Assembly: GCF_000969415.1 (NCBI RefSeq)
Contig: NZ_JZEX01000185.1
Location: forward strand, 1 to 64,000
Direction of reading: 5' to 3'
DNA from: Devosia geojensis
GTDB taxonomy: Bacteria; Pseudomonadota; Alphaproteobacteria; Rhizobiales; Devosiaceae
Length of the DNA: 64,000 bases
The notes below the pieces were generated by a model that saw only the letters and a program-made list of their open reading frames with translations, did not search any database and was not told the DNA's origin. A program made the translations under genes and the position numbers. Below, in pieces: positions 17,047 through 27,121 of this stretch. The stretch's first letter is position 1; every line of letters starts with the position of its first letter.

Positions 17047-18477
17047 TCAAGCGCGGCCGAAATCGTCGTCGATGCGCACGATGTCGTCCTCGCCCAGATA
17101 CGAGCCTGTCTGCACCTCGATCAATTCGAGCAGGATCTTGCCGGGATTGGCGAGCCGGTGCACGCACCCCAAGGGCAGGTAGATCGACTGGTTCTCGGTC
17201 AGAACCTTCGTTTCCCCGTCGACAGTCACCTCGGCCGTGCCCGAAACGACCACCCAGTGCTCGGCCCGGTGGTGGTGCTTTTGCAGCGAGAGCTTCTTGC
17301 CGGGCTTGACGAAGAGGCGCTTCACCTGGAAGCGGCCGCCCATCAGGATCGACGAGTACCCGCCCCATGGCCGATAGGCGGTCTGGTGGATTTCGGTGAG
17401 GCCGGCCGTTGCCGGATCGGTGCGCAGCCGCTTGACGATCGCCCCGACATTCTGCGCGCTGGAGAGCCTGCCGACATAGACGGCGTCTTCGCTGGCGATC
17501 ACCGCCACGTCCTCGAGGCCGTCGACGACGACATGGGCATGGTCGGAAAGGACGAGAGAGCGCTGCGTGTTGGCGAGCGACACGTTGCGCAGCGCAACGT
17601 TCCCGGCCTCGTCCTTGGCCCCGATCTTCCAGACCGCGTCCCAGCTGCCCAGGTCCGACCAGGCATAGCTGACGGCGACCACGGCGACCTTGCCGGATTT
17701 CTCGAAGACCGCGTAGTCGATCGAGATGTTGGGCGCCAGCGAAAAGCTCTTCTCCTCGAGACGGAAGAAATCGAGGTCGGAGACGCCGTTCTCGACCGAG
17801 AGGCGCGCCTGCTCGACGACGTCGGGGGCCAGCGCCTGCGCCTCGGCAAGGAACGTTCCGGCCGAGAACATGAACATCCCCGAATTCCAGAGATAACCGC
17901 CGGCCGCGACCATTTCCTCGGCCCGCTTGATGTCCGGCTTCTCGATGAACCGGGCGACGCGCTGCGCGCCCTCGGCCACGCTCCCGCCGGCCTCGATATA
18001 GCCGTACCCCGTTTCGGGGGACGTCGGCACGATGCCGAAGGTGACCAGCATTCCCGCGCCCGCCGCCTGACGCGCGGCGTCGAGGGTACGCCAGTAGTCG
18101 CCGTCCACGTCGATCGCATGATCGGAGGCGAGAATATGGAGGATCGCGTCGCCGAAGCGGCTCTCGGCCAGGACGCTGGCGGCGGCGATCGCCGGGGCGG
18201 TGTTGCGCGCCACCGGCTCCAGCACGATCGCGGCGAGCGCGATGCCCAGCTCCTGGGCCTGCTCGGCGACCAGGAACCTGTAGTCGCTGTTGGTGATGAC
18301 GATGGGCGCGGCATAGCGCTCGTCCGAAACGCGCAGCAGGGTCTGCTGGAAAAGGCTGACGTCGCCATTGAGGTTGAGGAACTGTTTGGGCCTGGCCGAG
18401 CGCGACAGCGGCCACAGCCGCGTGCCCTGCCCGCCCGCCAGTATCACCGGGACGATCCTGGTTTCCGTTTCCTGCAT
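17047..18477 (-). CDS. manC: mannose-1-phosphate guanylyltransferase / mannose-6-phosphate isomerase
   Basis: This 476-aa bifunctional enzyme makes GDP-mannose. The N-terminal nucleotidyltransferase has LAGGQGTRLWPLSRSARPKQFL and the C-terminal cupin, a type II phosphomannose isomerase domain, has SLQKHHHRAEHWVVVSGTAEV. The ATG at 18477 has GGGAGAGAA about eight bases upstream; the open frame runs further but only with foreign sequence. It is the last gene of the minus-strand polysaccharide run and supplies the substrate for the GDP-mannose dehydratases upstream in the same run. Confidence 0.94.
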   Translation of the reverse strand: MQETETRIVPVILAGGQGTRLWPLSRSARPKQFLNLNGDVSLFQQTLLRVSDERYAAPIVITNSDYRFLVAEQAQELGIALAAIVLEPVARNTAPAIAAASVLAESRFGDAILHILASDHAIDVDGDYWRTLDAARQAAGAGMLVTFGIVPTSPETGYGYIEAGGSVAEGAQRVARFIEKPDIKRAEEMVAAGGYLWNSGMFMFSAGTFLAEAQALAPDVVEQARLSVENGVSDLDFFRLEEKSFSLAPNISIDYAVFEKSGKVAVVAVSYAWSDLGSWDAVWKIGAKDEAGNVALRNVSLANTQRSLVLSDHAHVVVDGLEDVAVIASEDAVYVGRLSSAQNVGAIVKRLRTDPATAGLTEIHQTAYRPWGGYSSILMGGRFQVKRLFVKPGKKLSLQKHHHRAEHWVVVSGTAEVTVDGETKVLTENQSIYLPLGCVHRLANPGKILLELIEVQTGSYLGEDDIVRIDDDFGRA

Positions 18478-18521
18478 AGTCAGTGTTCTCTCCCAATGCG
18501 GTCTGCGGTTCGCGGCATTCG

Positions 18522-19268
18522 TCACAGCTCCCTGAAACCGCTGCGGAACCATATCTGATAGGGCTGCGCGAGCCACCATTTTATCGGCACGCGCCCGTAG
18601 TGCCGGCGCACGACCGCCATCGCCTCGCGATAGTGCGCGCGTCGCCGCGTGCTGGTCTTTGTCTGCCCATGCACGCGGTTGACCGCGACGAACGCGTCGA
18701 CGAATTGCGGCGCGCCGAACCGCCGGTAGATCCGCCACCAGAGGTCGTAGTCCATAGCCATGTGGAGCGCCGGATCGAGCCCGCCCACGGCTTCCCACAC
18801 CGGGCGGCGGATCAGCGTGCCGGGCTGGGAAATGATGCAGCGCAGCGCCAGGCGATCCTCGGCGAACGGCTCGACCCAGGTGGCCTTTCGCTCGCCCGTC
18901 GCCTCGTCGAGGTCGTAGGTGCGGCCGTAGCAGGCGGGCGCCTCCGGCTGTCGCGCGAGCGCGTCGAGCAGGCGCGGCAGCGCGCCTTCGAGCAGCAGGT
19001 CGTCGCTGTTGAGCCAGGTGACGTAGGGCGCCGTGCCTGAGGCGATGCCGCGATTGATGGCGTCCGACTGGCCGCCGTCAGGTCCCGAGTGCCAGCCGGC
19101 AAGGCGGCCTTCCCACGACCTGATGACATCGAGCGTCCCGTCGGTCGAGCCGCCGTCCATCACATAGACCTCGCAGGCGACCTCCTGGTCGAATATCGAG
19201 CGCAGCGCCGCGTCCAGGTACGGGGCCTGGTTGAGCGAGGGCACGGCGATAGTGACGCTGGCCTGCAT
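18522..19268 (-). CDS. family 2 glycosyltransferase
   Basis: This 248-aa GT-A fold transferase shows the GT2 start VTIAVPSLNQAPYLDAALRSIFDQ, the nucleotide-binding YVMDGGSTDGTLDVIRSW, the DXD-like WLNSDDLLL and the acceptor-side motif AMDYDLWWRI. It is likely cytoplasmic and adds one sugar to the growing glycan. Donor and linkage are unknown. It closely resembles the N- and C-terminal GT2 domains of the large transferase at 22327-25281 (shared GGQSDAIN / GQADAINKG segment). It is two bases from the fcl stop. Confidence 0.9.
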   Translation of the reverse strand: MQASVTIAVPSLNQAPYLDAALRSIFDQEVACEVYVMDGGSTDGTLDVIRSWEGRLAGWHSGPDGGQSDAINRGIASGTAPYVTWLNSDDLLLEGALPRLLDALARQPEAPACYGRTYDLDEATGERKATWVEPFAEDRLALRCIISQPGTLIRRPVWEAVGGLDPALHMAMDYDLWWRIYRRFGAPQFVDAFVAVNRVHGQTKTSTRRRAHYREAMAVVRRHYGRVPIKWWLAQPYQIWFRSGFREL

Positions 19269-19270
19269 GG

Positions 19271-20203
19271 CTAGCGCACGTACCTTTCAAGGAAGTCCTT
19301 GTAGGCAAGGGCGATGCCGTCGCGCAGGGAAACCGAGGCCGACCAGCCGAGCGCCTCGAGCTTGCCGACATCGAGAAGCTTGCGCGGGGTTCCGTCGGGC
19401 TTGCCGGCATCGAAGACGATGCGTCCCTTAAAGCCGACGATCTCCATGATGAGCTCGGCGAGGTCGCGGATGGAGATGTCCTTGCCCGTGCCGATGTTGA
19501 AGAGCCCCGCCTCGACCCCTTCTTCCATCAGGAAGACCGAGGCGTCGGCCATGTCGTCGACGTAGAGGAACTCGCGCAGCGGCCGGCCCGACCCCCAGAC
19601 GACGAGCTCCTCGGCCCCGGCGACCTTGGCCTCGTGCGCCTTGCGCAGGAGCGCGGGCAGGACGTGGCTGTTGGCGAGGTCGTAATTGTCGTTGGGCCCA
19701 AAGAGGTTGGTGGGCATGGCCGACAGATATTTGGTGCCGTACTGGCTGTTGTAGGCGTCGCACATCTTGAGCCCGGCGATCTTGGCGATCGCATAGGGCT
19801 CGTTGGTGACCTCGAGGGGGCCGGTGAGGAGATAGTCCTCGGAGATCGGCTGGCGGCTGTCGCGCGGATAGATGCAGCTCGACCCGAGGAACTGCAGGCG
19901 CTCGACGCCGGCCTGCATCGCGGCGTGGATGGTGTTCGCCTCGATCATCAGGTTGGTATAGAGGAACTCGCCGCGATAGGTGTTGTTGGCCTGGATGCCG
20001 CCGACACGGGCGGCCGCCAGGAACACGTAGTCGGGCTTTTCGGCGGCAAAGAACGCGTTGACCGCCGCCTGGTCGGCGAGATCCAGCTCGGCATGGGTGC
20101 GGGTCACGATGTTGGAATAGCCACCCGCGGCCAGCCGCCGGACGAGCGCGGATCCGACCATGCCGCGATGGCCGGCAACATATATCTTGGCGCTCTTGTC
20201 CAT
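19271..20203 (-). CDS. fcl: GDP-L-fucose synthase
   Basis: This 310-aa short-chain dehydrogenase is a 3,5-epimerase/4-reductase that turns GDP-4-keto-6-deoxymannose into GDP-L-fucose with NADPH. The Rossmann motif is [14 protein letters not shown], the catalytic pair is in [15 protein letters not shown] (Tyr-x3-Lys), and [12 protein letters not shown] and [10 protein letters not shown] are typical of WcaG/Fcl. It lies three bases from the gmd stop, so the pathway order is gmd then fcl. Confidence 0.94.
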   Translation of the reverse strand: MDKSAKIYVAGHRGMVGSALVRRLAAGGYSNIVTRTHAELDLADQAAVNAFFAAEKPDYVFLAAARVGGIQANNTYRGEFLYTNLMIEANTIHAAMQAGVERLQFLGSSCIYPRDSRQPISEDYLLTGPLEVTNEPYAIAKIAGLKMCDAYNSQYGTKYLSAMPTNLFGPNDNYDLANSHVLPALLRKAHEAKVAGAEELVVWGSGRPLREFLYVDDMADASVFLMEEGVEAGLFNIGTGKDISIRDLAELIMEIVGFKGRIVFDAGKPDGTPRKLLDVGKLEALGWSASVSLRDGIALAYKDFLERYVR

Positions 20204-20206
20204 CTT

Positions 20207-21292
20207 CTACTCGTTGTAGTTGTAGGCCGAATAGCCGTGGCGGGAGATCAGGTCGTCGCGCTCGGCGGCCTTCAAGTCCTCGCGCATCATCTCGGAGACG
20301 AGCTCCTGGAAGGACGTGCGCGGCTGCCAGCCGAGCACCTCGCGCGCCTTGGTCGGATCGCCGAGCAGCGTTTCCACTTCGGTCGGACGATAATAGCGCG
20401 GATCGACGCGCACGATGCAGCGGCCGCTGGCGTCGTAGCCCTTCTCGCTGCTGCCCGAGCCTTCCCAGCGCACGGTGAGGCCGACCTCGGCGGCGGCGGC
20501 GGCAACGAAGTCGCGCACGCTGTACTGGACACCCGTGGCGATGACGAAGTCCTCGGGTTTTTCCTGCTGCAGCATCAGCCACTGCATCTCGACATAGTCG
20601 CGCGCATGCCCCCAGTCGCGCTTGGCGTCGAGATTGCCGAGATAGACGCATTCCTGCAGGCCCAGCTTGATGCGGGCGAGCGCGCGCGTGATCTTGCGCG
20701 TGACGAACGTCTCGCCGCGGCGCGGGCTCTCGTGGTTGAAGAGGATGCCGTTGCAGGCGTAGATGCCGTAGGCCTCGCGGTAGTTGACCGTGATCCAGTA
20801 GGCATAGAGCTTGGCCACCGCATAGGGCGAGCGCGGATAGAAGGGCGTCGTCTCCTTTTGCGGAATCTCCTGCACCAAGCCATAGAGCTCGGAGGTCGAG
20901 GCCTGGTAGAAGCGGGTTTTCTTCTCGAGCCCGAGGATGCGGATGGCCTCGAGGATGCGCAGCGCCCCCAGCGCATCCGAATTGGCGGTGTATTCGGGCT
21001 CCTCGAACGAGACGGCCACGTGGCTCTGGGCGGCGAGATTGTAGATCTCGTCGGGCTTGACCTGCTGGATGATGCGGATGAGGCTGGAGCTGTCCGTCAG
21101 ATCTCCGTGATGCAGGATGAAGCGCACGTTGGATTCATGCTGATCCTGATAGAGATGATCGATGCGGTCCGTATTGAACAGCGAAGACCGCCGCTTGATG
21201 CCGTGGACCTCGTAATCCTTCGCGAGCAGCAGTTCCGCCAGATAGGCTCCGTCCTGGCCGGTGACACCGGTGATGAGGGCTTTTTTCGCCAC
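20207..21292 (-). CDS. gmd: GDP-mannose 4,6-dehydratase
   Basis: This 361-aa enzyme makes GDP-4-keto-6-deoxymannose. It has [15 protein letters not shown] at the N terminus, the [20 protein letters not shown] segment, the active-site STSELYG, the Tyr-x3-Lys in [12 protein letters not shown], and the conserved [21 protein letters not shown] near the C terminus. All match canonical Gmd at normal length. It feeds Fcl next door. Confidence 0.95.
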   Translation of the reverse strand: MAKKALITGVTGQDGAYLAELLLAKDYEVHGIKRRSSLFNTDRIDHLYQDQHESNVRFILHHGDLTDSSSLIRIIQQVKPDEIYNLAAQSHVAVSFEEPEYTANSDALGALRILEAIRILGLEKKTRFYQASTSELYGLVQEIPQKETTPFYPRSPYAVAKLYAYWITVNYREAYGIYACNGILFNHESPRRGETFVTRKITRALARIKLGLQECVYLGNLDAKRDWGHARDYVEMQWLMLQQEKPEDFVIATGVQYSVRDFVAAAAAEVGLTVRWEGSGSSEKGYDASGRCIVRVDPRYYRPTEVETLLGDPTKAREVLGWQPRTSFQELVSEMMREDLKAAERDDLISRHGYSAYNYNE

Positions 21293-21302
21293 GCTTGTCT
21301 CT

Positions 21303-22316
21303 CTAGGAATGTTGTTGCAGTCGTTTAACCTGGGCAGCGACCATTCGCCCGATCATTTCCTCGAAGCTGACACTCGGATACCATCCGAGCGCCTTGTGAG
21401 CCTTAGTAGGGTCGGCCCTGGTCGTTCCCGGCTCCAGGGGCCTGACCAGCGCCGGATCACTGTAGACGCTGTCCTGCCAATCCCGGCCGACGCTTCTGTA
21501 TGCCACTGCGCAGAGGTCCCGTAGCGTATGGAGCTGGCCTGTGCCAATGACGAAATCCTGTGATCTGGGCTGTTGGGAGATCATCCACATCGCCCGCACG
21601 AAATCGGGTGCATAGCCCCAGTCGCGCGCCACGTCCAGATTGCCGAGGGCAAGCTTGCCGTTTTCGACCATGGGGCGGCCGCGTTCGTTCCGATCGGGTG
21701 AATCGAGAATTCCAAGACACGCGCAGGCCGCGCCGTAGGCGATTTTTTGCGACAGGAAATGCAGCGGGCGGCGTTCACTCTCATGATTGAACAATATCCC
21801 CGCGGAAATGTGCAGCCCGTAACTCTCCCGGTAAATGCCTGCCATGTGATGCGCGTAGACTTTGGCGGCGGCGTAGGGATTGACCGGATTGAAGGACGTT
21901 GTCTCGCTCTGCTGTTCCAGCCCGGTCTGGCCGAACATTTCCGAGGAGGAAGCGTGATAGATGCGCGCCTGAGGCCTGTTGTGGCGGACCGCTTCGAAGA
22001 GCCGTACGGCTGCGAGGCCATTGACCAGCAGCGTCTCCGACGCGCGCGACCATGATTCGCCCGGCCGCGATTGCGAGGCAAGATTGTAGATCTCGTCCGG
22101 CTCGGCATCCTGGACCGCGCGTACGATGTCGACGCCTTCGGTCACGTCGCCGAAAAGGATATCGACCCGTCCGGCCAGGTGGCTGGCACAGTTCGGCCGG
22201 TACCAGCTCTCCTGCCTCGCCAGCCCGAAAACATGATAGCCCTTTTCGAGCAGAAGCTCGGCGAGATAGGAGCCGTCCTGCCCCGTAATGCCGGTGATGA
22301 GCGCCCGTTTCGACAC
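21303..22316 (-). CDS. second GDP-mannose 4,6-dehydratase-like SDR
   Basis: This 337-aa paralogue of Gmd has [53 protein letters not shown] and [23 protein letters not shown]. It differs from its neighbour in the usual insert regions and is 24 residues shorter. It could be a true second dehydratase, a GDP-6-deoxy-4-keto sugar reductase-like enzyme or an enzyme for another nucleotide sugar. The Ser/Tyr/Lys triad is intact. Ten-base gaps separate it from both neighbours. Confidence 0.8.
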   Translation of the reverse strand: MSKRALITGITGQDGSYLAELLLEKGYHVFGLARQESWYRPNCASHLAGRVDILFGDVTEGVDIVRAVQDAEPDEIYNLASQSRPGESWSRASETLLVNGLAAVRLFEAVRHNRPQARIYHASSSEMFGQTGLEQQSETTSFNPVNPYAAAKVYAHHMAGIYRESYGLHISAGILFNHESERRPLHFLSQKIAYGAACACLGILDSPDRNERGRPMVENGKLALGNLDVARDWGYAPDFVRAMWMISQQPRSQDFVIGTGQLHTLRDLCAVAYRSVGRDWQDSVYSDPALVRPLEPGTTRADPTKAHKALGWYPSVSFEEMIGRMVAAQVKRLQQHS

Positions 22317-22326
22317 TGATCAGCCT

Positions 22327-25281
22327 TCAGCTGAAGCTGCGGCGCAGGGTGGCCGAGCGGTTCCAGGCCTTGCGCATCAGTACACCGAACCAGGGGAAGC
22401 GCTGGTCCAGCGTATGGAAAACCGTTCGAGCTACGTGCACGCGCGAGGTCCTGTCTTTACGCAGACGGAAGACCTGTGAGGCAAAGTGCACGAGAGCCGG
22501 TACGCGGTAAATTCGCGGTGCCATGCGCTGCAGCCTCGGCCCGCCCCGCCAGCTCTCGTAGAGCTTATAAGACCAGAGGCCGTTGTAGTAGCTGTAACTC
22601 ACGTAGCCGCCCTGTTCCCTGCAGATCCTGAAGACTTCCTCATAGATCTTGCCGCGCATCGCCAACGTTTTGGCGTCTTCGTGAAGCCGCGACTGAGCCA
22701 GCTTCTGTCGGGTGTAGTGGATGATCGAGCCGTCCGCGGCCAGACGCAGCCAGTACTCGTAGTCCATCGCGGTCTGTAGGTCGGCATTGAACGCGCCGGT
22801 CCGCTCGGCGGCGCGCCGGCGCCAGAATGCAGCAGGCTGGCAGACGCAGCAATCGTGCATGAGTCGATCGAAGGAGAACTCGGCCGTCACATACTGGCCG
22901 GTGACGTACCCATCCTTGTCGATGTAATCGGCATCCCCATAGACCATGTCGCACTCTGGATGCTCGTTGAAGTAGTCGACGACTTTCTCGAGCGCTCCCG
23001 GCAGCAGGATGTCGTCGGAATTGAGGTAAGCGAGAATGTCGCCGCTGACCTCGCCCATGCCCTTGTTGATCGCATCGGCCTGGCCGTTATCGGGCTCGGA
23101 AACCCAGCGGATTCTCTCACCATAGCTTTTGAGGATCTCGACCGTGTCGTCGGTCGAGGCTCCGTCCATGACGATGAGCTCTACATTGGGATAGCTCTGG
23201 CTCAGCACGCTGTCGATGGATTCGCGAATGAAGTGCCCATGGTTGCGCGTCGGCATGACAATGCTGACGAGCGGCTTCGCCTTTTGCCTGGGTTTGGCAT
23301 GGGCGCGGCGCTTGAGCGCAGCGCGCAGCGCGCGGGCCGGTGTCGCCCAATCGTACGCCGCCAGCCGCGCGGGCGCCTTGGCGATCAGCTTTTCCTTGAG
23401 ACCTTCCTCGTTGAGGATACGACCCATCAGCCCTGCCATTGCATCGATGTCGGTCGGATCGCATGCAAGCACCGCGTCCCCCCCGACCTCCGGCAATGAC
23501 GTCGTGTTGCTGCATAGCACCGGCGTTCCATGATGGAACGCCTCCAGCACCGGCATGCCGAAACCCTCGAACAACGAGAAGTAGACCAGGGCATCCGCAT
23601 TGCGGAAAAGCGCCGAAACCTGCTCGTGCGGCACGAATCCGAGATGGAGGATCGGCAGGTCGGCATAACCCTCCATCACGTCGGCCAACCCTTCCGGGTT
23701 GCCGGAGAGAACGAGCCCGGTGCCCGCAGGCAGATCCGGCAGCGCGCGCTTGAACGCCTCGAACAGACGGCGATGGTTCTTGTGCGGCCAGAGATTGGCC
23801 GGCATGTAGAAAAATCGCTCGAAGACCCCAACCTGTTCGGCCAGTTTGGTTTCTGCCGAACTGTCCCGCAATTCTTCCGGCAATGCCGCCGGCATGAGGA
23901 AAACGTCGTCGCTCATGGTCCAGGGGTTGTTCACCACCGTCGAGCGGGAATGATCGGTCATGGTGGCCACGGCCCCGCCGCAGGAGAGCGCATATGCGAA
24001 GGCACGCCGGCGCGTCGCCAGCACGTGGCGCGAGAAGAACTCCCGAAAATGCTCGTGCTGGATGTCAGGTATTATGAAAATCTGATGCTCGAAGGGGAGC
24101 GCGGGATGAAGCTCTTGCGGATACGTCCGGATGATCGCCTGAGCATTCGCATTCTCGCAATGCCGTGTCATCTCCTCATAAAAGAGGATCGGGTGCTCGT
24201 GAAGTGGTACATATGTGACGTTGTCACCAACGATCCGGACCGGGGGCGGGCCGGGGCGATGGAACATGACAACTTGGTCCATGGGATAAAGTCGAACCAT
24301 CTCGCGCAGCACGCCTTCTATCCAAGGAACAATGCCTCCGGAAACGCCTGCTATAAGCGGGTATAAATCGACTGCAACGATCAGGGGATCGATCGCCTCT
24401 CCCGGTTTAGTGGGCATCCCGAGCGAGTCCACGCCGATTTCCTGCTGCATTTCCTTCTGCAAAACGAACCAGAAATCGCGAGCAGCTTTCTGGACCTGTT
24501 CTCCGAAATCATTTTTTCTGTCGTCCAGTACAGCTGTGACTGTATTGAGCCAATAGCAGGCTGCTCCGTAGGTGATCGATTTATTACTGTGCCTCTCGAT
24601 CATACTGCGCAGTTCTTCCGCACGCTGGAAGCCGCCATTGGCAGTTAGAGTTTCCCCCCATTCTCTGGACGCGGCCAGATGGGCTTCGATCGCTTCAGGA
24701 GGCGAATGGAGGGCTAGGCGCACCCAAAGATCCCAGTCGAAAGACCAACGCAGGCTGGAGTCTAGGTAACCGACTTCTCTGAGAGCCGCACCATTCATAA
24801 AAGTGGATGGCTGCAGAATATAATCCAGGCCCTCTACGAGGGCCCGGTGGTTATAAACAACCCGGTTGGGATTGAAGACCGCCTTGACCGTGCCGTCCTC
24901 GGTCACTCGAAGTCCATTTCCGAACCAGAAGCCCGCGTCGGGGTTCGCACGCCAGGCTTCTGCGACCTTTTCGAAAGCACCCGGCAGGTAGTAATCATCA
25001 GCGTTGAGCCAAGCAACGATGTCACCTGTGCACTTTAACAGGCCTTTGTTGATCGCATCAGCAGCCCCTTCATCGCCTTCGATCAGAAAATCTGTTAGAT
25101 GATCCTGATTACGCTTGAGAAGCTCTACCGTACCATCAGTCGATCCGCCATCGACAACGAAATGCTCGTAATCGGGCCAGGCTTGAGCTCTCACAGAGTC
25201 TAGGCACTCTTGTAAAAACTGTCCCTGATTCAACGAAGGCGTTACAATCGAAATTTTGGGGGTGCGGCGTTTGGATGGCAT
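22327..25281 (-). CDS. three-domain glycosyltransferase (GT2-GT4-GT2)
   Basis: This 984-aa transferase has three catalytic modules. Residues about 8-230 are GT2 (ISIVTPSLNQGQFLQECLDS, DGGSTDGT, AWLNADDYYL). Residues about 297-650 are a GT-B fold GT4 module (AVDLYPLIAGVSGGI, PHKNHRRLFEAF and the donor-site FEGFGMPVLEAFHHGTPVLCSN). Residues about 668-880 are a second GT2 (VSIVMPTRNHGHFIRESIDS, DGASTDDT, YLNSDDILL). It could add three sugars or a repeat unit in order. The part at 24.0-25.3 kb is visibly richer in A+T than the rest. Donors are unknown. Confidence 0.88.
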   Translation of the reverse strand: MPSKRRTPKISIVTPSLNQGQFLQECLDSVRAQAWPDYEHFVVDGGSTDGTVELLKRNQDHLTDFLIEGDEGAADAINKGLLKCTGDIVAWLNADDYYLPGAFEKVAEAWRANPDAGFWFGNGLRVTEDGTVKAVFNPNRVVYNHRALVEGLDYILQPSTFMNGAALREVGYLDSSLRWSFDWDLWVRLALHSPPEAIEAHLAASREWGETLTANGGFQRAEELRSMIERHSNKSITYGAACYWLNTVTAVLDDRKNDFGEQVQKAARDFWFVLQKEMQQEIGVDSLGMPTKPGEAIDPLIVAVDLYPLIAGVSGGIVPWIEGVLREMVRLYPMDQVVMFHRPGPPPVRIVGDNVTYVPLHEHPILFYEEMTRHCENANAQAIIRTYPQELHPALPFEHQIFIIPDIQHEHFREFFSRHVLATRRRAFAYALSCGGAVATMTDHSRSTVVNNPWTMSDDVFLMPAALPEELRDSSAETKLAEQVGVFERFFYMPANLWPHKNHRRLFEAFKRALPDLPAGTGLVLSGNPEGLADVMEGYADLPILHLGFVPHEQVSALFRNADALVYFSLFEGFGMPVLEAFHHGTPVLCSNTTSLPEVGGDAVLACDPTDIDAMAGLMGRILNEEGLKEKLIAKAPARLAAYDWATPARALRAALKRRAHAKPRQKAKPLVSIVMPTRNHGHFIRESIDSVLSQSYPNVELIVMDGASTDDTVEILKSYGERIRWVSEPDNGQADAINKGMGEVSGDILAYLNSDDILLPGALEKVVDYFNEHPECDMVYGDADYIDKDGYVTGQYVTAEFSFDRLMHDCCVCQPAAFWRRRAAERTGAFNADLQTAMDYEYWLRLAADGSIIHYTRQKLAQSRLHEDAKTLAMRGKIYEEVFRICREQGGYVSYSYYNGLWSYKLYESWRGGPRLQRMAPRIYRVPALVHFASQVFRLRKDRTSRVHVARTVFHTLDQRFPWFGVLMRKAWNRSATLRRSFS

Positions 25282-25292
25282 GGTTGGCCAGG

Positions 25293-26261
25293 TTATCCTT
25301 GCTTGGCCTTGTTTAGGTTGTGAACCATGGCCGTCAGTGTATGTATCTGCTCCAGGCGGTCGGCGCGATCTTCTTCTATGACATCAATTCGTTTTGCCAG
25401 ATCGACTAAGGCCTGTACATACCTCGCTTGCGGGCTCGCCTGCAGCGCGCGCTCGCTTTCTTCTACTGCAACTTCTCTCAAGGGCTGCCGGCTCACAAGG
25501 AAGAACATGTCGTATTGCCCGAAGATCGCGGTCTCGAAGACGATGTGTTCGGCGCCCAATTGCGCGAACATGCGGGCAGCGGAGTCCTTGGTGAAGAGAT
25601 AGAGGTGCTCGTTCGACTTGAACTGCTCGAGGAAAGGTCCCTGGGTCTCGACCAATCCCTTATAGGTCATCTCCTCGCGGAACTGTGGCGTCTGGATCAG
25701 CAGGAATCCGCCCGGCGCCAACAGGTCGAGGCAATGCCTCATCGTGCCCACGGGGTCGGGCAGATGCTCGAGGACGTCCATAAGTGCGATGACATCGAGA
25801 CTGCCGGGAGCGATATCGAGGGTCTCGACCGGTCCGACCGACACCGGTATCTGAAAAGTCTCTTTTGCGAAGTTCACGACCCACGGACTCATTTCGAGGC
25901 CCGAGGCATCATAACCGGCCTGTTGTAACAGTCCGACGAAGCTGCCGTGCGAGCAGCCGAGCTCCAGCACTTTGGCGGGCGGCACCCGATACCGCAGCAG
26001 CGTTCTCAGCCAGTGCAGGTTGCGATCGGTCAGGTCGTGCCGTGCCCGTGCGTGGATGTCCGGGAAGCCCAGGTCCTTGCTCTGATGATCGAACCAGTAC
26101 TGCTTGCCGTAGAAATCGGCTTCGTCGTTTTTGACCTGCAGCTCTTCGGTCGACAGCCCAACCAGCGACACCAGCGTGCCGCAGTTGGCGCATCTGCCGT
26201 ACTCAGAACTGAACTCGAGCAGCTGCGAGCTGCCGCACCAGCAATTGCGCGAAACCATCAT
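25293..26261 (-). CDS. SAM methyltransferase with N-terminal zinc ribbon
   Basis: This 322-aa protein starts with a small cysteine cluster (CWCGSS...GRCANCG) resembling a zinc ribbon. A class I methyltransferase domain follows (motif I VLELGCSHGSFVGLL; VIALMDVLEHLPDPVGTMRHC), then a helical tail likely to form a coiled coil (residues about 285-320). Proteins of this kind occur in polysaccharide loci and may methylate a sugar or cap a chain. The ATG at 26261 overlaps the upstream stop (ATGA) and has AGGAAGG upstream. The role is inferred from context. Confidence 0.82.
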   Translation of the reverse strand: MMVSRNCWCGSSQLLEFSSEYGRCANCGTLVSLVGLSTEELQVKNDEADFYGKQYWFDHQSKDLGFPDIHARARHDLTDRNLHWLRTLLRYRVPPAKVLELGCSHGSFVGLLQQAGYDASGLEMSPWVVNFAKETFQIPVSVGPVETLDIAPGSLDVIALMDVLEHLPDPVGTMRHCLDLLAPGGFLLIQTPQFREEMTYKGLVETQGPFLEQFKSNEHLYLFTKDSAARMFAQLGAEHIVFETAIFGQYDMFFLVSRQPLREVAVEESERALQASPQARYVQALVDLAKRIDVIEEDRADRLEQIHTLTAMVHNLNKAKQG

Positions 26262-27091
26262 TTGACCTTCCTGACGCTGAAGACTGCGCCGCTGCAATCA
26301 TTCCAGTCCGTCTCCATTTCGAGGAGGCCGGAGATGACCGTCCGATAAGCGGACGGAAACTTGGGATTTGCCGAAAGGAACGGCTGGATCAGGCTCCCCA
26401 TTTCGCCGCCTGCCCGGCGCTTTACGTGCCACAGGCTGTCCATCAGTCCCCAAATGCCACTGTTGTGCAGCGGCAGGATTGGGGTGTGGAGCTCCACGGT
26501 GAAACCGGCCCGCTCGAAGGCGGCGGTCCAGCCAGCGACAGTCAGCGGGTTGGCGAGGTGGTGGAAATCGAGGAAATCCTTCTCCAGCGCGCGCGCCGCC
26601 TGCTCGTAACCGGCCTCGGCCACGAGCATCGGCATCAGCGCCCAGTCGATGAACCTGTTGGTCACCACACTGCACGAGAGCGTCCCGCCGGGCTTTAGGC
26701 AACGCTGAATTTCTGCGAGCACGCCGTCGAGATGATCCATGTGCTCGAGCGAGCAATTGGCAAAGGCATGGTCGAAACCGTCATCCGGTTCGGGAATCTC
26801 GTGGGCGGGGACGGTATGGACAGCCCGGTAGACGCCGCTTGCACGACCGTGCTCCGCCGTCTCGGGATCCATGTCGACGCCCACGACGTTGTCCGCGTTC
26901 GGCCAGATCAGCTTGAAATAGCGTCCATCCCCGCATCCGACGTCAAGGATGCGGCCATCGATGCGGTGATGACGATAGGAGGCGTACTCCCACGCGCGCC
27001 AATGGCTGAGGGAAGGTATGTGGGGATAGAGCGCGCTGACGGCGTCATACCCACTCAATACCTCTTCACTAGACAATATCTGAACTTTCAT
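26258..27091 (-). CDS. class I SAM-dependent methyltransferase
   Basis: This 277-aa protein has the SAM-binding motif I ILDVGCGDGRYFKLI, an acidic VVGVDMDPETAEHGR, FDHAFANCSLEHMDHLDGVLAEIQRCLKPGGTL (motif II/III) and a C-terminal helical region. It overlaps the next methyltransferase by four bases, so the two are likely co-translated and may act in sequence on the glycan or its lipid carrier. Methylation can stop chain growth in ABC-dependent polysaccharide systems, and the Wzt directly upstream has the matching recognition-type C-terminal domain. Confidence 0.82.
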   Translation of the reverse strand: MKVQILSSEEVLSGYDAVSALYPHIPSLSHWRAWEYASYRHHRIDGRILDVGCGDGRYFKLIWPNADNVVGVDMDPETAEHGRASGVYRAVHTVPAHEIPEPDDGFDHAFANCSLEHMDHLDGVLAEIQRCLKPGGTLSCSVVTNRFIDWALMPMLVAEAGYEQAARALEKDFLDFHHLANPLTVAGWTAAFERAGFTVELHTPILPLHNSGIWGLMDSLWHVKRRAGGEMGSLIQPFLSANPKFPSAYRTVISGLLEMETDWNDCSGAVFSVRKVK

Positions 27092-27121
27092 CTCGCCGTT
27101 TTATTCCTGCGAACCAGCACT

